A DNA stretch of 64,000 nucleotides from Trifolium pratense (GCF_020283565.1 NC_060059.1:31794838-31858837), one strand, 5' to 3'. Positions 11,378 through 23,645 are shown, counted from the first letter of the stretch. The notes: generated from the letters alone by a model not told the origin. Numbers and translations: made by a program.

Positions 11378-13484
11378 AGGTAATAGTGTGGTTTAAGTTT
11401 GGTTATTAGAAGAGATTATCATAGTGGTGTGGTGTGATCAATGGAAGCAACTATTATACATGAGGAAAAGAAATGTTACAAAGCCACTATTCCCTCCTTC
11501 CAACTTTATAATACTCACAATTTCACAAATTATAAATCATTTACAAAATTAATGAAGATTTAATATTATTTTTTTATACCCTTAATTATTTACTTTCTCC
11601 AGAAATACATCGATTATTAGATATTTTTTGTTTATATATGAGACTGGATGAAAGTATATTCTCTCTTTACCTTTTTCATATCATTAATGAAGAATAATTT
11701 TGTAAAATTATCTATAATTTTCCTTTTTCAAATGAAATTATTTACATTTCTTGATTGGTAACCAAAAAAAATTTACATTTCTTGATTTGTATGAAATTGT
11801 CAAAACAACTTTATATAATATAAAACAAAGGTAGTACAATTTTTAAATTGGATTGTTGTGAATTGGGAACCTCTTTGTCCAAATCAACACTAGCAAAGAG
11901 TGGAGCAAATATCAATAGTAACCAATACCATGCAAGTCAAACAATTAAAGTTCTAACAACCTAAGTGCATGCCACAACCCACAAGGCAAAAACAAGTAAA
12001 GAAAGAACAAACATCGATAAATTTGTTACCCAGTTCGCTCCAACAATGGCATACGTTTGGGGGAGAGAGCTACTCTCCAATTCACTATTCCAAGTTTGTT
12101 TACAAGAGATAAAATGGGTTATAAGAAATTAGCTACAAAAGTTCTCCAAGAACAATCATAGTTTCTACCCATTTCTCAATCTCTTCCCTTGAACAAGAGA
12201 CTTAAGAAAATGTACCAAGAAAATATTTAGAATTGTTCTCCAAGAACAATACCTATTTTCTTTACGTTTTACTCTTCACTCAAGAACAAAGATGAACAAT
12301 ATATCTCACTTCCAAGATGTTTGTAATGTGTTTCTCAATCCTAGATATACCTCAAAAAGCTCTCAATCATTGATTATTAATGACCCAATGATTCTCTCTT
12401 TTTGTCTCTCTAAGATTCCTAAAACCCTAGCACACATCCCAAGAAAACTGTAAGAAAAAACAGGTTTTTATACCATATCTGGCAAATGCTCCCCGTGAAT
12501 AATTTCTACGCTCTGCGGGTGATCCATGCTTCCATGCGTAACCGGCACAATCCAAAACCAAGAAAACAACGGACCTTATGCACCCCGCGCATGCCTAATG
12601 CGCCCACACGCAAGAGACGTAAACTGAAATTTCCTCTATCATGGAATCTTGAGATTTTAAGGCACGAACAACATGAATATATTATAGCCACTCCGGTTCT
12701 CATAAAATAAATATTGAATCCGAGAGCACTGACGATGTTCAATAAAAACAGATATACTTTTTAACCTTTATAAATCTCAATAGCATCAAAAAATTTATAT
12801 GGATGATCTACAAACTAGTGGAAAGAATGGTTCTTCATCGACCCAGAAGCTCCCAAATCAGTTCCCACGCTCCTCATATCAAACCTTATGCAAATTATTT
12901 GTAGCGTTATGAGTTTGTAGTGTTCAGATCTGTACCTTTGCACAAAAAATACAGGTTTTGTCTTGTACAAAATACACTTCCAAAGAGGTATTTTTGGAAA
13001 AGTGGAAGGTGGCCAAAGTTGTTTCAATAGAAGAAATTGAGTTAACAAACTCACAGCCCAACCATACCATTTGATGTTAAAATGGGGGAGAAAATGCCTC
13101 CTATTATTGAAGTGATATTCCTAAACGAACACAAAATATCATTCATTCATTCTATATCCATATACCGAAATGTGTTTTTATTACACTTGTTAATTCAATT
13201 TCTCAACAGTAGCATTATATCTGTAAAAGACTGACTTCTAGGACACTAATGAAAATGTCAAGCACAAAATTTAATCCTGAAGGAAGCTGAAAGTACATAA
13301 GTTGTATCGTAAAAAAGAAATTAAGAAAAAACCCCTGCCCTACACATTGAAATTTTTTACTTCCATGTTTTGGATGGGAGATGATGATGGTAATGTAGAT
13401 TTTGCAGCACCACGTAATGAGAAGATATCTTGCAGAACAGATTCCTCAACCTTTTCGAATTCAAAACCCTGAAGTATATTTGCA
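11378..13484. other. Intergenic DNA with retroelement-like tract
   Basis: The first 200 bp should carry the promoter of the minus-strand PPR gene. The 11990-12480 stretch is compositionally distinct, with several repeated words (TTCTCCAAGAACAAT at 12142 and 12236) and looks like part of a repeat, probably an LTR. 12480-12740 is GC-richer. The open frames at 12506-12742 and 12815-13054 (minus) match no family I recognise. The 3-prime UTR of the next gene probably covers about 13300-13484. Confidence 0.4.
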
Positions 13485-16400
13485 TCATGAAGCCTCGCTA
13501 GAATCTTCTGAATCTGAAATATCAGCCATCTTCTCAAGTGCATCTAGGTTGCCAGCTTCAGAAGTTGTCTGTAATCTGAGTAGGTCGGCGTCTTCACTGA
13601 GGAAAAAGAAAACCAAGAAACATTTCTTTCTGAGCATGATACTTTAGTATTCTGACAACAGAGACAGTACTATTGATAAAAAAAAGTTCAATGGATTTCT
13701 AGCATGTACATTCATAGCTAGTATCTATTGTTAATTTTTTTACGAGAAAAAGTTATGTGAGACATTAAGTTCATTTTATGTGAGAATGCTGATAGAGATA
13801 TCAAGTTCTTTAAGAAACTTCAGAGTGGGAATAATAGTTAGAAGTAAAATGTAAAGCATCGATTCTTCACACTTTTTTTTTTCAATCAAACTAACTAGTA
13901 TGAACGAAAAAACCATATAAACGCATACTCTGTAACCCCGAAGATTTCCTTGACAACTAAAGAGCTATCACTTGAACAGAACTCTGGCAGCTGGAATCAG
14001 AATAAAAGGAAAAAATCTAATCAATTCATCATCATATATTAAAAACAAGAAACTCAATAACAAGAATGTACATTATTAGCCTTTCACCTAAAACATATAT
14101 ATTAAAAAGTATGAGAAATTTCAGATTTGAAAACAACTAAATTATTCAATGTTAAAATATAATATATATACCCAATAGTTAACGACAAGGTATCTTCCTA
14201 AAACCAGCAAATAGAACCACTCCTTTCCAAAAATAACTATATACGACCTTTTAAGCATTTCCCCAAAAGTCAAAATAAACATTGCAAAAACCATAACCTT
14301 TACCCTTTAAGTGGCATGGGCTATTATGAATCATGTCTAATGACATCATTTAAAACCAGATATTTCTTGGTGACCTATATTTGTATGTGGTCTATCCCCA
14401 TCACTAACAATTGAATCATAGTTTCTTTATTTTTATCTTATCTACCCTTCTTTAATGTTTCTTGTTTAGATCTTCTTCGCACATGTCCTCTTAGAATTTG
14501 GATTGGGCCTAACTCAATCCTACAAAACTAGCGTATAAGATGAGGACTGTCCAAACTATATAATCACTACTTAAGCAATGTCTTCCGGCAACGTGGGACA
14601 AAATCCCCGGTCACACCCAGCACAATGAAGGTGCTGGAGGCAGCAATGAAGGCAACACAAATGCCGCCATTAAGCAGCTAGGGATGGACTGCAATCAAGG
14701 CAGAATTTCCAACATGTCCAAACCACCAAAGCCACGATACTCTGCCTTGTTAGGCATGTGTGGTAATTTTGCATCAAACTACACTGAAGCATTCTTATGT
14801 TTCATCCACCTTACTTGAACCCTATGGTTTACCTCTCTCTCCCTATTTCCTTGGCATTTTGTATGATGGATTCAAGATACTCAAGTCATAGTACTTGTGG
14901 TATGGTGTATTATTGGGATTTTCACATCTCCCAGCCTAGAACAATTTCCGTATTATTGGCCCATATAAATTGTTGAACAAATTCAGAAACCACAATTGAG
15001 GTTACCATATCAGATGGTATCAGAGCCTCTTAATGGCTCTGAGCACTACACATAATTGCAGATATTGTATTTGACATACAGAAAGAAAGACAAAAATAAT
15101 TGTGTCGAATGGACTGTTTAAGGCGACTCACCTCAGATAGATAGAAGACCTTTCCAAAAAGGGCCTGAACAGCTAGTTTTCTCTTGAAACCCTTTTCAGT
15201 ATAACCTGATTTATTCATTACAATTGGGCCTAGAAATCATTTAAAAAAATTAGAGTCAGAGAATAGATATAAAAATGCCTACTTCTTAATTTAACTAAAT
15301 ATTAGCAGAAAAAAACAATTTCATGGACTGAGAAAAAATGATTCAGTATATGTCTGTTCTGACATAGAACTTGCTATTATTTAAAAGTGTGTTAGCTTCA
15401 AAATAGCTTTATAGTAATGGAAAACCAAAGTATACAACCCTCAGTATGCTGCCGACAGAGAAACAGACTAAGAAAAAAGCAATCTCGATAGATACATAGT
15501 TGCAATTCCATGCATATTATCATTAGTGGCAGATTGGCATGTCAGAGCCTCCGGCCACTGTGAGAATCAGCTGGTGTTGCATTTCACTGTTGTGGGAGTT
15601 TGACCAGACCAGCTGATGTTACTAAAATTCCTTTTTTCGACTGTTATTTTATCCAAATTTTTTAGTTCCACTATTGGTAGTTTTCTATTTTTTTCCCCAA
15701 ACTTGCAACAAAAGATGTATGGGTTGATTTGCTAGGTAGGATGAAACAGGACATTCAACAGTTTAAGGCAGCCTGTGACATTGTTCTGTTCAGAGAAACA
15801 TATATCAGAGTCTATCCGATCCTTGCAGGGAGTCTACAGCCTTTACCTATTCCTACCCACATATTGCGGGGATCTTGATGGATTTTATCATGGGCAGTTT
15901 ACAAAAAGTTAATCTTGAAGACAAAATTCTGCTGGTGGTTGGATTTTATCATGTTATTTATCTAACTCATTGTTTTACTTCAAAGGATCTAGTTGAGACT
16001 TTTCTCAAAGAGGTGGTTCAGTTGCCTGGTTTTCAGCATCGAGTCATGGACTGAGGCAAGGTGACATTTTTTATTTAGGTTGTTTCACTTAGCTGGTACC
16101 AAAGAAATTCAGATTTTTTTTATTTTTTTTTATTCCAATTCTGATCCCATGATATAAATTTCACCAACAAACATATAATCAAGTTTTGGTAACATTGACC
16201 AGTTAATGAGGCCGGATGAGTTTCTCCACCCCAACCACCAAGCCAGCCTTATACATCCAAGGCAAACAAACAAATTATGTTTTACTTACTATCTGAAATC
16301 AAACGGCCAATCAAAAGTGATGAATAAGTGTTTGGAGATCGATATGAGAAGCTCGACAGATGAAAAAACAAATCAATGGCACAAATGTGACCTAATATGA

Positions 16401-19109
16401 CCAAGACCCTTCTATGTTACCGAAAGGAACTACTTTTCCCTCAGCAACTGGGGAAGTTATATGGCTGGTGAACAGGATGCCATGCCAGCAGTTTTGAAGG
16501 TGAATCTGTGTCATACTTGGGCCAAAATGAAAACTCAATCAGATAAGCGCAGATTGAATGTTCACTTTCAAGTAGGTGATTGGGTTTTGTTCAATTTGCA
16601 AACTTGCAACCCCAAGATTCAGGTCACAAACCAAAATACTCAATGACAATTTAATCCCCAGGTTATTCAAACAGATGGGCAGGTCACCCATCACTTTTAA
16701 CTAGCCTAAACACGGTAACATCCATCTTGTCCTTCATGTGTTACCCATTTGAAAAGGAAAATTTCACATCATGCATTTCACAACCATTGCCTCTATTGTT
16801 TTGTGAGGATTTGAAGTTTCAGGTTCAACTAACTCTGGTTCTGGTCCACAGACATCTCTTGTGAAGTTGCAGAAGTTTTGATAATTTTAAGGCCAGAGAG
16901 AAATAATCATTTTCGCTACAGTTCATCAGTATACTTTCCTATGCAGCCTTGGCCAAAATATACTACCATGCACAAGAACTACTCAGATGAAAATTTTGTC
17001 TAATATTAAGAATACATTATATATTACCTTTGTCTCGCACAATTCTTCGTGAAATTTCATTTAGAATCTCAGCAACTTGTGAGTCATTTAACGTAGAAGC
17101 TCTCCTTAGCTGAATTAAATCAGCTACAACATCAGGGTTGAATGGTTTCTCATTCAGAACATACCGGATATATTTGCGCAAAATTTCTTGCAAACCAAAA
17201 CCTGTCTGGATATGAATTTGCAGTTGTTACATAAAATCAGATGGCACATATGCACAGAAAGACAAAATTACGGGAAGCAAGCAAACAGAAACAAGATCTT
17301 CCATCAGATTTTCCTCAGCTAGCAAAATGAAATGTAAGAACTAATTTTTTATCTAGACAGCTGGCATGATACCTATATTAGAAAAGCCACAAAGGTAGCT
17401 GCTTAATTGTCTACTCAATTGCACCGAAAAACATATCATGATTAGGAAACAAAGCATATACTACTCCGGTTCTAAATATAAGAAAACAATAACTTTCTAG
17501 GTTCATTGAATAAAATGGTCCAGATACATGTTTTATTCAATAAACCTAGAATGTTATTTTTTGCTTATATTCAGAACCGGAGGGAGTACACATTAACAAC
17601 AAAAATTTCACCTAAGGTTAGACAGGATAAAGATGCAATATGTCAGATTCAGACTCTTAGTCTATATACTATAAAAAATATCATCAAAATGAAAACTATT
17701 GTCACTCAAGTTAACTGCATCTGTTCGTGATAGTTTTTTATTCTCTTACACTAGCATTGTATGACTGATACTAATTCTCAACAGATACAAAGACTGTATT
17801 CTGTTGTCAATTATTACTACTAGAACTACTGCGAGTTTCTTCGTGTAATTTCTCTCAAGGTAGCACTCAACATACATGTGGAAGAACGATCATTCTCTAC
17901 AGTTAGTAGACACCAATTTAAAAAGTGATTCCATTACCATCCAGAACAGAATAAGGGGGCCATACATTATTCAACAACAAATAGTGACTACATGCCATAT
18001 TCAAGGTTTTTCAAAAAAAGGTCCACAACTGCAATATAAACCTTCAATATTAACAGTTTTTTATGTCTCTATGCCTACAAAGTGACCGCAGTTGAAGCCA
18101 CATTTAACTACGATTTTTCATAATATCAAAATTGCGACGCAAATAGTTCCAAACTATGGTCTGCATACAGGCGGTCATTTGATCCATGTAGTCAGTCCCA
18201 CTTAGCGGGATAAGACTTGGTTGTTGTATGGTCTGCAAGACTGCAACCACAATTGCTGCCTGCCGCAATATAAATTTTTCAGAGGTCCTAACTCCTAACA
18301 ACAGCATCACAATTGCAATTGCAGCCACATTTGCTTGCATTTTGCCGCAATATCAAGATTCTCAATGTAACCACAAGCACAATTTAGAACCATACACAAC
18401 TACATATACATAGGATAGAATATAAAACATTGGCCATTGTCTTTAAACAAGATATTTTTCATATTATACACCTCACCTTATCCGCAATTGCCTTGAGATC
18501 ATCAACCTTAACTTCATCTCTTCCTCTTTGTAACAACAACTCATCCACCGACTTACACAGCATCGCATTTTTACCAACCTAAAACAAACAAACAAAAAAC
18601 ATTATAAATTCCCTTTTTGGAAATATTCATAAAATTTGGTGGTTTAGTTTACTGAACAAAAAAGGAAGGTTCGAAAGAAACAAGAAACCAACCAATTTAC
18701 GTCGCTGTGCTTTAGGAGAAGTAAACTTCTTAACAGTCTTAACAAACGCAATAACAAAAGTAACACCAACATAACCAAGAGGAACAGCGAGAATCCACGG
18801 CAACGAAGTGGGACCCACTCTAGGTCCAGGAATAGCTTGTGTAACCGAACCAGTGAACTCAACAAGGTCAAGAGCTTTTTCCTGAATCCATGGAAGTTCT
18901 TCTTCTACTTCAACTTCAACAATTTCGTTTTCTTTGGGTTGATTAGGGTTAGGGTTTTTCGACGACGACGATGAAGCTTTTGTGATGAGTGGTTTTGGGT
19001 GGAGTTTAGGGAATAATGATAAGGGTTTAGATGAATTGAAAGGGGTTAGGGATGGGGTTTTGTTTGGGAGAGAGAGAAAGTGAGGAGAAAGAGAAGTAGT
19101 GAAAGACAT
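13485..19109 (-). CDS. Probable chloroplast membrane protein of unknown function (six exons)
   Basis: Exons on the minus strand: 19109-18693, 18578-18477, 17205-17028, 15229-15132, 13990-13929, 13596-13485. All junctions are GT-AG and phases match, giving 322 residues. The N-terminus (about 45 residues, rich in Ser, Thr, Pro and Lys and poor in acidic residues) looks like a plastid transit peptide. An acidic stretch follows (EIVEVEVEEEL), then one hydrophobic segment at about 103-124 (SLPWILAVPLGYVGVTFVIA). The rest is soluble and helical, with RNAMLCKSV-like and LRKYIRYVLNEKPFNPDVVA segments, ending in an acidic Ser-rich tail. The helical part faintly recalls the repeats of the plastid import protein Tic110, but that is an impression only. 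I cannot name the family. Introns of 1.1-1.8 kb carry transposon debris and must be spliced out for a working protein. Confidence 0.8.
14480..15026 (-). mobile_element. LTR-like fragments and a tRNA-Met primer-binding motif in intron 4
   Basis: The segment 14490-14600 contains the words GGGCCTAACTCAATCCTACA and, at its end, CAACGTGGGAC. On the minus strand these are an LTR of the same general type as the TRIM at 33.6 kb (GTCCCACAT... GGCCCAA). At 15015-15026 the motif TGGTATCAGAGC, the usual primer-binding site complementary to initiator tRNA-Met, lies on the plus strand. The two are in opposite orientations, so they may belong to different insertions. No coding remains lie between them. Confidence 0.5.
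15700..16765 (+). pseudogene. Ty3/gypsy integrase remnant in intron 3 of the plastid-protein gene
   Basis: Read on the plus strand with frameshifts, the region gives in order: a zinc-binding-side piece with MKQDIQQFKAACDIVLF, an integrase-core start (LQPLPIPTHI...GSLDGFYHGQF), a later core piece (TSKDLVETFLKEVVQLPGF), the region YYLKSNGQSKVMNKCLE, and a C-terminal piece (KMKTQSDKRRLNVHFQVGDW). This is the order of a Ty3/gypsy (chromovirus/Tekay-like) integrase. Multiple stops and missing blocks show it is dead. It is antisense to the host gene and close to the end of the pol region; no LTR or RNase H was recognised next to it. Confidence 0.8.
17460..17588. mobile_element. Stowaway-like hairpin MITE in intron 2
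   Basis: The element begins TACTACTCCGGTTCTAAATA and ends with the inverted form (TATTCAGAACCGGAGGGAGTA without its first base). The whole 129 bp folds as one near-perfect hairpin with the centre near GGTCCAGATACATG. The TA flanks and the CTCCNTCCGGTTC-type ends are those of Stowaway/Tc1-mariner MITEs. It has no coding capacity. Confidence 0.85.
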
Positions 19110-21537
19110 TGGAATGGAGTGGAAAGAATTGGAGGGAAATGAAAATGAAATGAATGAATAAATGTATATTGTGAAGAAGGTTTGAACTTTGAACCTTAAT
19201 CCTTTTTCTTCTCCTTCTTCTTCTTCTTCGGTTTATATGCGATGTGATGATGTGATGTAATCGCAGGGTTTATCATTTCTTTTGATTAGGCTTTTTTTTT
19301 TTTTCGGTACATGGATTAGACTGTTTTTTGAAGAATGGATTAGACTGTTTTAAAAAATATATATATAATAAAAAATTAAAAATATTTTCTTTTTTCATTT
19401 GTTGAATTGCTTTTAGAATATTTTCAATTATTCAACCGAAAACTATTTTATTATTTTATTGTTAATATTTTAAAAAATTTAATTTTCATGCACTAAAATA
19501 TTGAGAAAAAGTCTATAACATAGAACCATTATTATTTTTTTTAGGTAAATTAAAAGCATTATAAAACGTTATAGTGAGTAGTAAATAGTAGAGGGTCATA
19601 TAGTAGCAATAATTTTATGCATTTTTATTCATATATAATATATAAAATAAATAAAAAATTATACAAAGTGGAGGATTAAACTTTACCTAGATAAAAAGCA
19701 AAACAAAGAACAAAAACACAAATCCAAAATTAGAGAGACTATCATTAAACTAGTTATCATGAAGACAAGAGGTTAAGTTTCTCAAAAAAGAAAAGCTATG
19801 TAATGTGCCGAAGAGAAATCAACTTGCCAACAATTTCTCATTCCACTCTAATACTCCTATAAAGGAATCATCAAGAGTATGGCGGAGGTGGACTCTTAGA
19901 CTGGTATGATAACTCTCAACATTGCGCAGAATCTATAGGTTTTGTTTTTTAGTTTTCTTAGAGACATACGGAGTAAATGAAACCTCTTTTTGAGTATTGA
20001 TATGTTCTAGTTGTCGCTGTTAAAATGGCGATTATAGAAACATTTAACTTCTTATGGGGCATGAAAATTCTGTGGGAGGAAGATTCTTCGAAAGAGTTTA
20101 CTTATTTTCAGCCAAACACCGCATACCAAGAACTCATCTCTAAAAGCCGTATGTATAACACTAAACTAAAAATTTATTTATTTCACTTATTTTATTTTTG
20201 AAATTTGAGATTAAACATGTATACTGTATTATTTATAAACTTAATTCATTTTAATATATTTTTTAAAATTAGTAAAATTACTTAATATATAACAAATATT
20301 CGCTAATTTTATATTTGAAAAATCTTAAAAATTAATTTGTTAGGAAAAAATATTTTAATGATAATTTAATTATTTCAATTTTTTTTTGCGTAAACCATCT
20401 TCTACGTGCAACTGTAGAGATTGATTCCTTGAATTTTGTGGGATTCAAATAGTGATAAACTATCCCTAAAAGTTTAAATATTTTATAAAAAAATTTTGTA
20501 AAAGTATCCCGTAATTGAGAATGGTATATCTATACACACGCGTGAAATTCAATATCTGCAAAGAATTTTTTTAAAGATGCAAATTTTATTAAAATAAAAT
20601 TAAAATAGCATGTCCCAAAAAACTAGTAAAAGGGAAAGCTAAGTACAAAGGTGGATTAATTCCCAAACCACAACCAGTAAGAAACCTGTCAAATACAACA
20701 CAACACAAACCAGTCTACAAAGAAATGTTAAGGAGAGTAATTTTAGAATGAGTTACTTTGATTATTACTACGTCTAGCAAGAGAACCGATGATTTCAAAT
20801 TTTTTTCTTCCCCAATGCCCAGCAAGAGAACCAGTAATCTAAGCACTAAAGTTCTAATTAAATGAAAGAAAAATTCCAATTAAATATTGTACCAAAAAAA
20901 AATCCAATTAAATAAATTTGCTATTTCCGTTAATGAAGTTGGTTTCATCTTTGAAAACTATAGTGTTCTGAGGTTTTTGTGAGTCATTGTCGAATGTCGC
21001 GAGCTGTAATTCCAGCAAGCCTGATTTCAAGACCTGAAGAACACATCAAATGACTAACGAAGTTTGCAGCTCCTCCGCTCCTAAGCGGCTCCAGTTTGAC
21101 GGAGGTGGCTAGTAGTGGACATCGTGGGTGCCAAGAGGGAAAACATAGATGAAATAATAGAGAAAAGCCGAGAGAACTCACACTTATGTTTATGAGATTT
21201 GCCCTTTATGTTACGAAATTGTTCTTCTATGCATAACATTGTATATATGTGTCTAAATTATGTGTTTACTGTTTAGTTATCATTCCGCGATGTACACATG
21301 ATTTTTTTTTTGTTCAAATAAAGTTTGAGTCTAAGACATTCTCCATTCATGCATAATATTCGAACTCATCATGATCACCACCAGGTGACCATGAAATTTT
21401 ATAAATGGACCTAAGAAATATAAAACTAAATTCAAAGTATCAAACATTAATATTATATTTGTGTTGAAGAAAGTATGAAACATTGATGAATAATCAATTA
21501 TTAGTAATATAAATTACATGCAAAAATACATAATAAA
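19110..21537. other. Intergenic DNA between the plastid-protein and UGT genes
   Basis: The first few hundred bases should contain the promoter of the plastid-protein gene; a CTTCTTCTTC-type tract occurs near 19210. The remainder is very AT-rich. A minus-strand open frame at 20984-21181 in a GC-richer patch resembles no family I recognise and sits next to a repeat tail at 20575-20720, so it is probably retroelement-derived. Confidence 0.4.
20570..20722 (-). repeat. Repeat tail shared with 28505-28650, probably a LINE 3-prime end
   Basis: Words such as GCAAATTTTATTAAAATA, GGGAAAGC, GTGGATTAATTCCC and CCACAACCA appear in the same order here and at 28505-28650. On the minus strand the block would end with an A/T-rich tail. 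This fits the 3-prime end of a LINE family, but no ORF2 sequence is attached at either site, so the class is an inference. Confidence 0.5.
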
Positions 21538-23025
21538 CTAATTCATGTGTGGAAAACATTTCAATTTTTGAGTTATCACTCTTTCTTCCCATTTGAGCAC
21601 TAAATTAGATAATGCCCTTCTAGAGGAACCATTTTCACTCACAGCAGTAGCAGCTCCAACTCTCAAATCTTCAATTCTTCTCCTTAATTGCAAGCCTTCA
21701 CCATCCCTTGAACATTGGTCCATTATAATCATTATAACTCTAGCAACTTCCTCTCCTTTTATAATCCCATCTTCCTCATCAATTTTTGGTCTCACTGCCA
21801 CTTTAAAAACATCTGTAAGAGTTGCTGCATTCATTCTTTGCTCAGCAAACAATGGCCAACAAATCATAGGCACACCAAAAACCAAACCCTCTAAAGATGA
21901 ACCCCAACCACAATGAGTCAAAAAACCACCTATCGAACCATGACTCAGAATTTCAACTTGTGGGGCCCATGAAGGAATTATCAAGCCTTGATCTTTAGTC
22001 CTTTCCAAAAAACCCAATGGCAAATATTTTAATGGGTCATCATCAAAATCATGATTACCTTTTGGTGATGATTCACTAAAATAAGCAGAATTGGATTGCT
22101 TACTTGGAACTCTTAAAACCCACAAAAAATTGCAACCACTTAATTCTAACCCAAAAGCTATTTCATTGATTTGTTCATTAGTGAGTGTTCCACCACTCCC
22201 AAAAGAAATGAACAAAACAGATTTTTTAGGGTTCTTGTTCAACCATGTAATACACTTTGACTCATTTTCCTTACTCTTTGACTCTTTTTGAATGATGGGT
22301 CCCACAGGGTAAACATTGAGAAAATCCTCCATAGATCTTATTGCATCTAGTTCCAAATCTTTGAAGCTATTGATGATGATACCATCTACCAAAGAGAATC
22401 TTTGACACAAAAGAAGAAATGCTTTGTATGTTTCACTAGATCTTCCAAAAAGAACAGGGTCAGGAAAATCTTTTACCTTAAAAGAAACCTTAGAATTTGG
22501 AATGTCAAAAGTTTTTGTTGTGTCTATAAACTCAGATGAAAGAGTTTCATCAAGTTTTGGAAGACCAAGACAAAACTGAATTCCTATAGCTGATGAAGTA
22601 GCAAAGAAATAAGACAAAAGGTTGAACTTTTTAGCTATATCAATAACATCACTTGAGAAAACATCAAAAACCAAAGCAACAAGGTTGTTGTTTTCTAATT
22701 GTGAAGAAGTTAAAATTGTGTTAATAGCTTGGTACAAAGAGGGTAGGGAGTGTTTAACTGTGAGTTTCATTTGTGTTGACATGTGAATGTTAGGAGGAAG
22801 GTCATGGATGTTGATTTGAGGAAGGAACATGAAATCAATGTTTGGTGGAAGAGAGTTTAAGATTGATTTGGTTGAAAGTGTTGGGGGACCTAGTGTTGGA
22901 ATGAGGAATTTGACATGGAAATTTTTGTGATGAAGAATAAGTAGTTTTGCAAATTCTACAAGTGGGATTAAATGGCTTAATCCTGGACAAGGAACCATGG
23001 CTATGCATACCTTTTGGTGCTCCAT
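21538..23025 (-). CDS. UDP-glycosyltransferase, UGT72-like (hydroquinone glucosyltransferase type)
   Basis: A single intronless frame of 495 residues, normal length for family 1 plant UGTs, which transfer a sugar from a UDP-sugar to small acceptors such as phenylpropanoids in the cytosol. The N-terminal domain has the catalytic His at H18 (PGLSHLIPL) and a likely partner Asp at D121 (LVFDVFSSD). The 44-residue PSPG donor-binding box spans W353-Q396 (WAPQVEIL...PLFAEQ). Within it the near-invariant HCGWN is HCGWG (G375). That Asn normally helps hold the UDP-sugar diphosphate, so donor binding may be altered. The segment ISFGSGGTLTNEQ and general layout suggest group E/UGT72, whose members glucosylate monolignols, flavonols and hydroquinone; the acceptor cannot be told here. 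The gene has no close neighbour of the same family in the window. Confidence 0.9.
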   Translation of the reverse strand: MEHQKVCIAMVPCPGLSHLIPLVEFAKLLILHHKNFHVKFLIPTLGPPTLSTKSILNSLPPNIDFMFLPQINIHDLPPNIHMSTQMKLTVKHSLPSLYQAINTILTSSQLENNNLVALVFDVFSSDVIDIAKKFNLLSYFFATSSAIGIQFCLGLPKLDETLSSEFIDTTKTFDIPNSKVSFKVKDFPDPVLFGRSSETYKAFLLLCQRFSLVDGIIINSFKDLELDAIRSMEDFLNVYPVGPIIQKESKSKENESKCITWLNKNPKKSVLFISFGSGGTLTNEQINEIAFGLELSGCNFLWVLRVPSKQSNSAYFSESSPKGNHDFDDDPLKYLPLGFLERTKDQGLIIPSWAPQVEILSHGSIGGFLTHCGWGSSLEGLVFGVPMICWPLFAEQRMNAATLTDVFKVAVRPKIDEEDGIIKGEEVARVIMIIMDQCSRDGEGLQLRRRIEDLRVGAATAVSENGSSRRALSNLVLKWEERVITQKLKCFPHMN

Positions 23026-23289
23026 GGTTTTTTCTAGTATGATTGAATAATGAAGTTGAGCATTGTGATGAATATAACTTATAATTTAATTTGGAAACTT
23101 AAAGTTTTAGTGGAGATGCATTTTATAAAGGGCTCACGGTAGAGTGAGAGACCATCTCATATCTTTCACCGGTGCATCACAAGTTTTATGTATCGGATTG
23201 AATCTGATGCATGATATTATGGTGTATCGTCAGTATTATATAATTTTTTTTTTATTTTTTTTACACTCTCTTTTGTATATCAGCAATAT

Positions 23290-23645
23290 TTTTTTAGGTA
23301 AATATTTCGAAACTGTTTTCCCCGAATAAATCGGGAACTTTGTTTCAAAAAAAAATTTCTCGAAAATATTTGAAACTTTTTTTTCCGATATCCAAATAAA
23401 ATATCGGAACTTTTTCTAGAAAAAAAATCGGAAACTTTTTTTCGGAAAATATCCGAAACTTTTTTTTCGAATAAAATATCGAAACTTTTTTCCGACAAAA
23501 GATCGGAAACTTTTTTTCCAAAAAACACTCTGAAATTGTTTTTATCTAAAATCGAAACTTTTTTCCCAAAAAATGAAAAAAAAATTCCCAAAAAAATATC
23601 GAAAACTTTTTTCCGAAAAAATCAAAAACTTTTTCACAAAAATAA
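23290..23645. repeat. Degenerate minisatellite-like tract, unit about 25-35 bp
   Basis: Runs of T (minus strand: A) alternate with words such as TCGGAAACTTTTTT and AAATATCGAAAC about ten to twelve times. Read on the minus strand it gives a repetitive pseudo-protein (KKVSDI... units), but this follows from the nucleotide repeat and is not evidence for a gene. The unit length varies. Confidence 0.75.

Noticed and set aside
12815..13054. 79-codon minus-strand open frame upstream of the plastid-protein 3-prime end
   Set aside because: No recognised domain, and lies in sequence that looks repeat-derived; not supportable as an exon of either neighbour.
20984..21181. 65-codon minus-strand open frame in a GC-richer patch
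   Set aside because: I could not relate it to any family; proximity to a repeat tail makes retroelement origin more likely than a gene.
23280..23591. Minus-strand frame with repeated KKVSD units, looking like a repetitive protein
   Set aside because: The pattern follows directly from a degenerate nucleotide repeat of T-runs and CCGATA words; no start context, no domain, and the repeat continues outside the frame.
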